This document shows positions 63,102 to 64,000 of a stretch of 64,000 nucleotides of DNA, piece after piece. The DNA is from Mesorhizobium sp. (GTDB lineage Bacteria > Pseudomonadota > Alphaproteobacteria > Rhizobiales > Rhizobiaceae): the NCBI RefSeq assembly GCF_023954305.1, contig NZ_JAMLIG010000002.1, forward strand, positions 248,001 to 312,000, in the 5' to 3' direction. The notes beneath the pieces are model-generated. The model was not told the DNA's origin. It saw nothing but the letters and a program-made list of their open reading frames with translations, and did not search any database. The translations under genes were made by a program, and so were the position numbers. Position 1 is the first letter of the stretch; each line of letters starts with the position of its first letter.

Positions 63102-64000
63102 TCATGCCACGGCCTCGAACAAGGCCGCGAATTCGTCGCGAACGGCGCGCTCGTCGACACCGTCCGTCTTGCCGAGAGGCGCCATCGCCTTCGCCGCGCG
63201 CTCCAGCGCTTTACCGGCCAGAACCGGAACCGCGGCCGCCACCGGCGCCATTTCCTCCATCACCCCGTTGCAGTGAAGAACCACATCGCAGCCCGCTGCA
63301 AGGCTTGCGGCGGCGCGGGCGGCGAAATCCCCAGAAAGCGCCTTCATCGACAGGTCGTCGCTCATCAGCAGCCCGTCAAAGCCGATCTCGCCGCGGATAT
63401 AGTCCGAAATGACCTTTGGCGAGGTCGTCGCCGGACGCTCTGGATCGATCGCGGAGTAGATGACATGCGCCGTCATCGCCATACCGAAGCGGGCATTGTC
63501 CTTGAACGGTGCGAAATCGTGCCGGCGAAGCTCGTCGAGCGGCGTGTCGACCACCGGCAGGGCGTGATGGGAATCCGAAAACGCGCGACCATGACCCGGA
63601 ATGTGCTTGATGACCGGCATCACGCCGCCCGCCAGCAGTCCCTCGGCTGCGGCGCGGCCCATCGCCGCCACGGTGTCAGGATCCTTGCCGTAGGCCCTGT
63701 TGCCGATGACGTCGTGGGCGCCCTCCACCGGCACGTCGAGGACCGGCAGACAATCGGCGGTGATGCCCAGCTTCGACAGGTCGAAGGCGTGCAGGCGCGA
63801 CATCAGCCAGGCCGCGCGCAAGCCGGCGGCGTGATCCTGCCGGTAGAGCGCGCCCAAGGCTGCTCCAGGCGGGTAGTTCGGCGCCAGTGGCGGCCGCAGC
63901 CGCTGCACGCGTCCCCCCTCCTGGTCGATGAACACCAGCGCATCGTCGCGCCCGGCGCAGTCGCGCAGCGAACCGACCAGGTCCCGGATCTGGCCCGGCT
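63102..64000 (-). CDS. nagZ: Beta-N-acetylhexosaminidase (5' end beyond window)
   Basis: A glycoside hydrolase family 3 enzyme, at least 299 residues here, reading beyond the right edge. FIDQEGGRVQRLRPP is the substrate segment, and KHIPGHGRAFSDSHHALP carries the Asp-His catalytic pair of NagZ; the nucleophile Asp is in LLMSDDLSM. It removes GlcNAc from muropeptides in cell-wall recycling. The following genes scpA and scpB form the usual rhizobial order. Confidence 0.95.
   Translation of the reverse strand, partial: PGQIRDLVGSLRDCAGRDDALVFIDQEGGRVQRLRPPLAPNYPPGAALGALYRQDHAAGLRAAWLMSRLHAFDLSKLGITADCLPVLDVPVEGAHDVIGNRAYGKDPDTVAAMGRAAAEGLLAGGVMPVIKHIPGHGRAFSDSHHALPVVDTPLDELRRHDFAPFKDNARFGMAMTAHVIYSAIDPERPATTSPKVISDYIRGEIGFDGLLMSDDLSMKALSGDFAARAAASLAAGCDVVLHCNGVMEEMAPVAAAVPVLAGKALERAAKAMAPLGKTDGVDERAVRDEFAALFEAVA

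Overview
The window reads as chromosomal DNA of a high-GC alphaproteobacterium of the order Hyphomicrobiales (Rhizobiales), most like the Mesorhizobium/Phyllobacteriaceae group. The reasons are gene content and order (scpA-scpB-tatA-tatB-tatC-serS-surE-pcm-nlpD, yajC-secDF with Mth938-like and phytoene-synthase-like genes, coaD-PPIase-PPIase-queA-tgt beside gyrA), three BA14K-family proteins, GTTC-N7-GTTC LexA boxes, and RIME-like intergenic palindromes. This is inference from recognisable proteins; no database search was possible.

Layout. 1-3.8 kb: Lys/Ala-rich protein, BA14K protein, glpK and a GlpR-type regulator with TTTCG-rich operator candidates. 3.8-9.1 kb: a tight minus-strand operon of circularly permuted ATP-grasp, alpha-E protein, transglutaminase-like protease and Anbu proteasome-like peptidase, with a PLP-dependent decarboxylase attached as a fifth gene. 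9.3-18.3 kb: small genes, then tgt, queA, two cyclophilins, coaD and gyrA. 18.5-28.3 kb: marC, a GyrI-like protein, ssb with a LexA box, an accessory stretch (crystallin-like/metzincin protein, OpgC, esterase, a gene broken by an in-frame TGA) and uvrA. 28.3-33.5 kb: an accessory patch with a low-GC PIN-like gene, a decayed vapC, brnTA, a vapBC pair with a double antitoxin, two BA14K genes, a run of hairpins and a 31-bp direct repeat. 33.5-45.6 kb: DUF72, tRNA-Glu, map, radC, methyltransferase, tig, tRNA-Leu, DUF2157/GDYXXLXY pair, DUF1127 plus a three-hairpin CCUCCUCCC RNA, a frameshifted oxidoreductase, trmFO and an HD-GYP protein. 45.7-64 kb: dienoyl-CoA-isomerase-like gene, parDE-like module, sterol-desaturase-family gene, complex I assembly-factor homologues beside secDF-yajC, DUF815 ATPase, nlpD-pcm-surE-serS-tatCBA, an orphan ABC ATPase, scpBA and the start-truncated nagZ.

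How genes work together. Most of the window is housekeeping: protein export (SecDF-YajC, TatABC), protein repair and folding (Pcm, trigger factor, cyclophilins), tRNA modification (Tgt, QueA, TrmFO), topology and repair (GyrA, SSB, UvrA, RadC), chromosome condensation (ScpAB) and cell-wall turnover (NlpD, NagZ). The most interesting parts are the Anbu peptide-ligase/protease operon with its extra decarboxylase, the CcsR/cuckoo-type small RNA behind DUF1127, the toxin-antitoxin patch downstream of uvrA with a duplicated-domain antitoxin, and several broken genes whose lesion can be pinned to one base or codon.
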